DNA from: Pseudopedobacter sp043763845
Lineage (GTDB): Bacteria > Bacteroidota > Bacteroidia > Sphingobacteriales > Sphingobacteriaceae
Length of the DNA stretch: 5,416 bases
Reading direction: 5' to 3'
Assembly: GCA_043763845.1 (NCBI GenBank)
Contig: JAYULE010000006.1
Span: 1-5,416, forward strand
Shown: positions 5,203 through 5,416 of the stretch, one piece after another
Layout of the letters: the number at the start of each line of letters is the position of its first letter
How positions within the stretch are numbered: position 1 is the stretch's first letter
The notes under the pieces: generated by a model
Seen by the model: the letters and a program-made list of their open reading frames with translations, nothing else
Databases searched by the model: none
Told to the model about the DNA's origin: nothing
Program-made: the position numbers and the translations under genes

Positions 5203-5416
5203 ATGAAAAAAATTTACACCCTTACCATTTTTATCTTCTTGTCTTTTTGTGGTTTTGCGCAAAAGGATAGTATTAAAGTTGCAAGAAAAACCACAACATT
5301 AGCCGAAGATGGTAAAAACGAAATAAAAATAAACTTGTTTACTACAATATTAGGTTTGGGCGAAATAAATTACGAGAGATTATTAAACGATAATTCGGGT
5401 GTTGGGTTAGCATTTA
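5203..5416 (+). CDS. Secreted, probably outer-membrane beta-barrel protein (5' part; runs off the right edge)
   Basis: The first 71 codons are visible. Residues 1-19 form a clear type I signal peptide: MKK, a hydrophobic core YTLTIFIFLSF, and a cleavage site GFA|Q with Gln20 at the mature start, the common Bacteroidota form. Cys16 is not a lipobox cysteine because Phe stands before it. After a polar linker, residues 40-71 (EIKINLFTTILGLGEINYER and LLNDNSGVGLAF) look like the opening strands of a small outer-membrane barrel in which a hydrophobic first strand, an INYER motif and a GVGLAF strand alternate. This resembles outer-membrane beta-barrel families such as DUF3575, but the part seen is too short to fix the family. 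The ATG at 5203-5205 is the only start that includes the signal peptide. No Shine-Dalgarno is present, only A-rich sequence. Confidence 0.8.
   Translation, partial: MKKIYTLTIFIFLSFCGFAQKDSIKVARKTTTLAEDGKNEIKINLFTTILGLGEINYERLLNDNSGVGLAF

Overview
The window is AT-rich and looks like chromosomal DNA of a member of the Bacteroidota. The start codons have no Shine-Dalgarno sequence. Two start-proximal elements match the Bacteroidota -7 box TAnnTTTG. The GyrB N-terminus, the DUF3467 protein and the secreted protein ending its signal peptide in FAQ are all of Bacteroidota type. I cannot name the genus from the sequence alone.

Layout, left to right. Positions 1-290 (minus) hold the 5' end of gyrB. 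Positions 472-2858 (minus) hold a two-gene unit in which an MBOAT/AlgI-type membrane O-acyltransferase is followed 2 nt later by an SGNH-hydrolase-like, membrane-anchored partner; together they look like an envelope polysaccharide O-acylation module. Between this unit and gyrB there may be a small gene remnant (368-499). Positions 3096-4122 (minus) hold a second two-gene unit: a DUF3467 protein followed by a pore-loop potassium channel with the filter TVGYGD. The channel frame stays open into the DUF3467 gene, but the channel probably starts at a TTG just after the DUF3467 stop.

Positions 4123-4744 are a 622-bp gap between divergent genes with no convincing gene but much structure: a motif occurring three times just upstream of DUF3467, a perfect 48-bp palindrome, a 17-bp-arm hairpin, and a GC-richer block with several mutually exclusive pairings. 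Both flanking genes point away from the gap and none of the stems ends in a U-tract, so ordinary termination does not explain them. This is the least explained part of the window.

On the plus strand at the right are an SRPBCC/AHSA1-type small protein (4745-5125) and the 5' end of a secreted, probably outer-membrane protein gene (from 5203), the latter with its own candidate promoter.

The genes do not form one pathway. The window joins a housekeeping gene, two small envelope/membrane operons and two plus-strand genes. I see no defence system, transposase, CRISPR array or tRNA. The best candidates for something undescribed are the structured intergenic region and the DUF3467-channel pairing.
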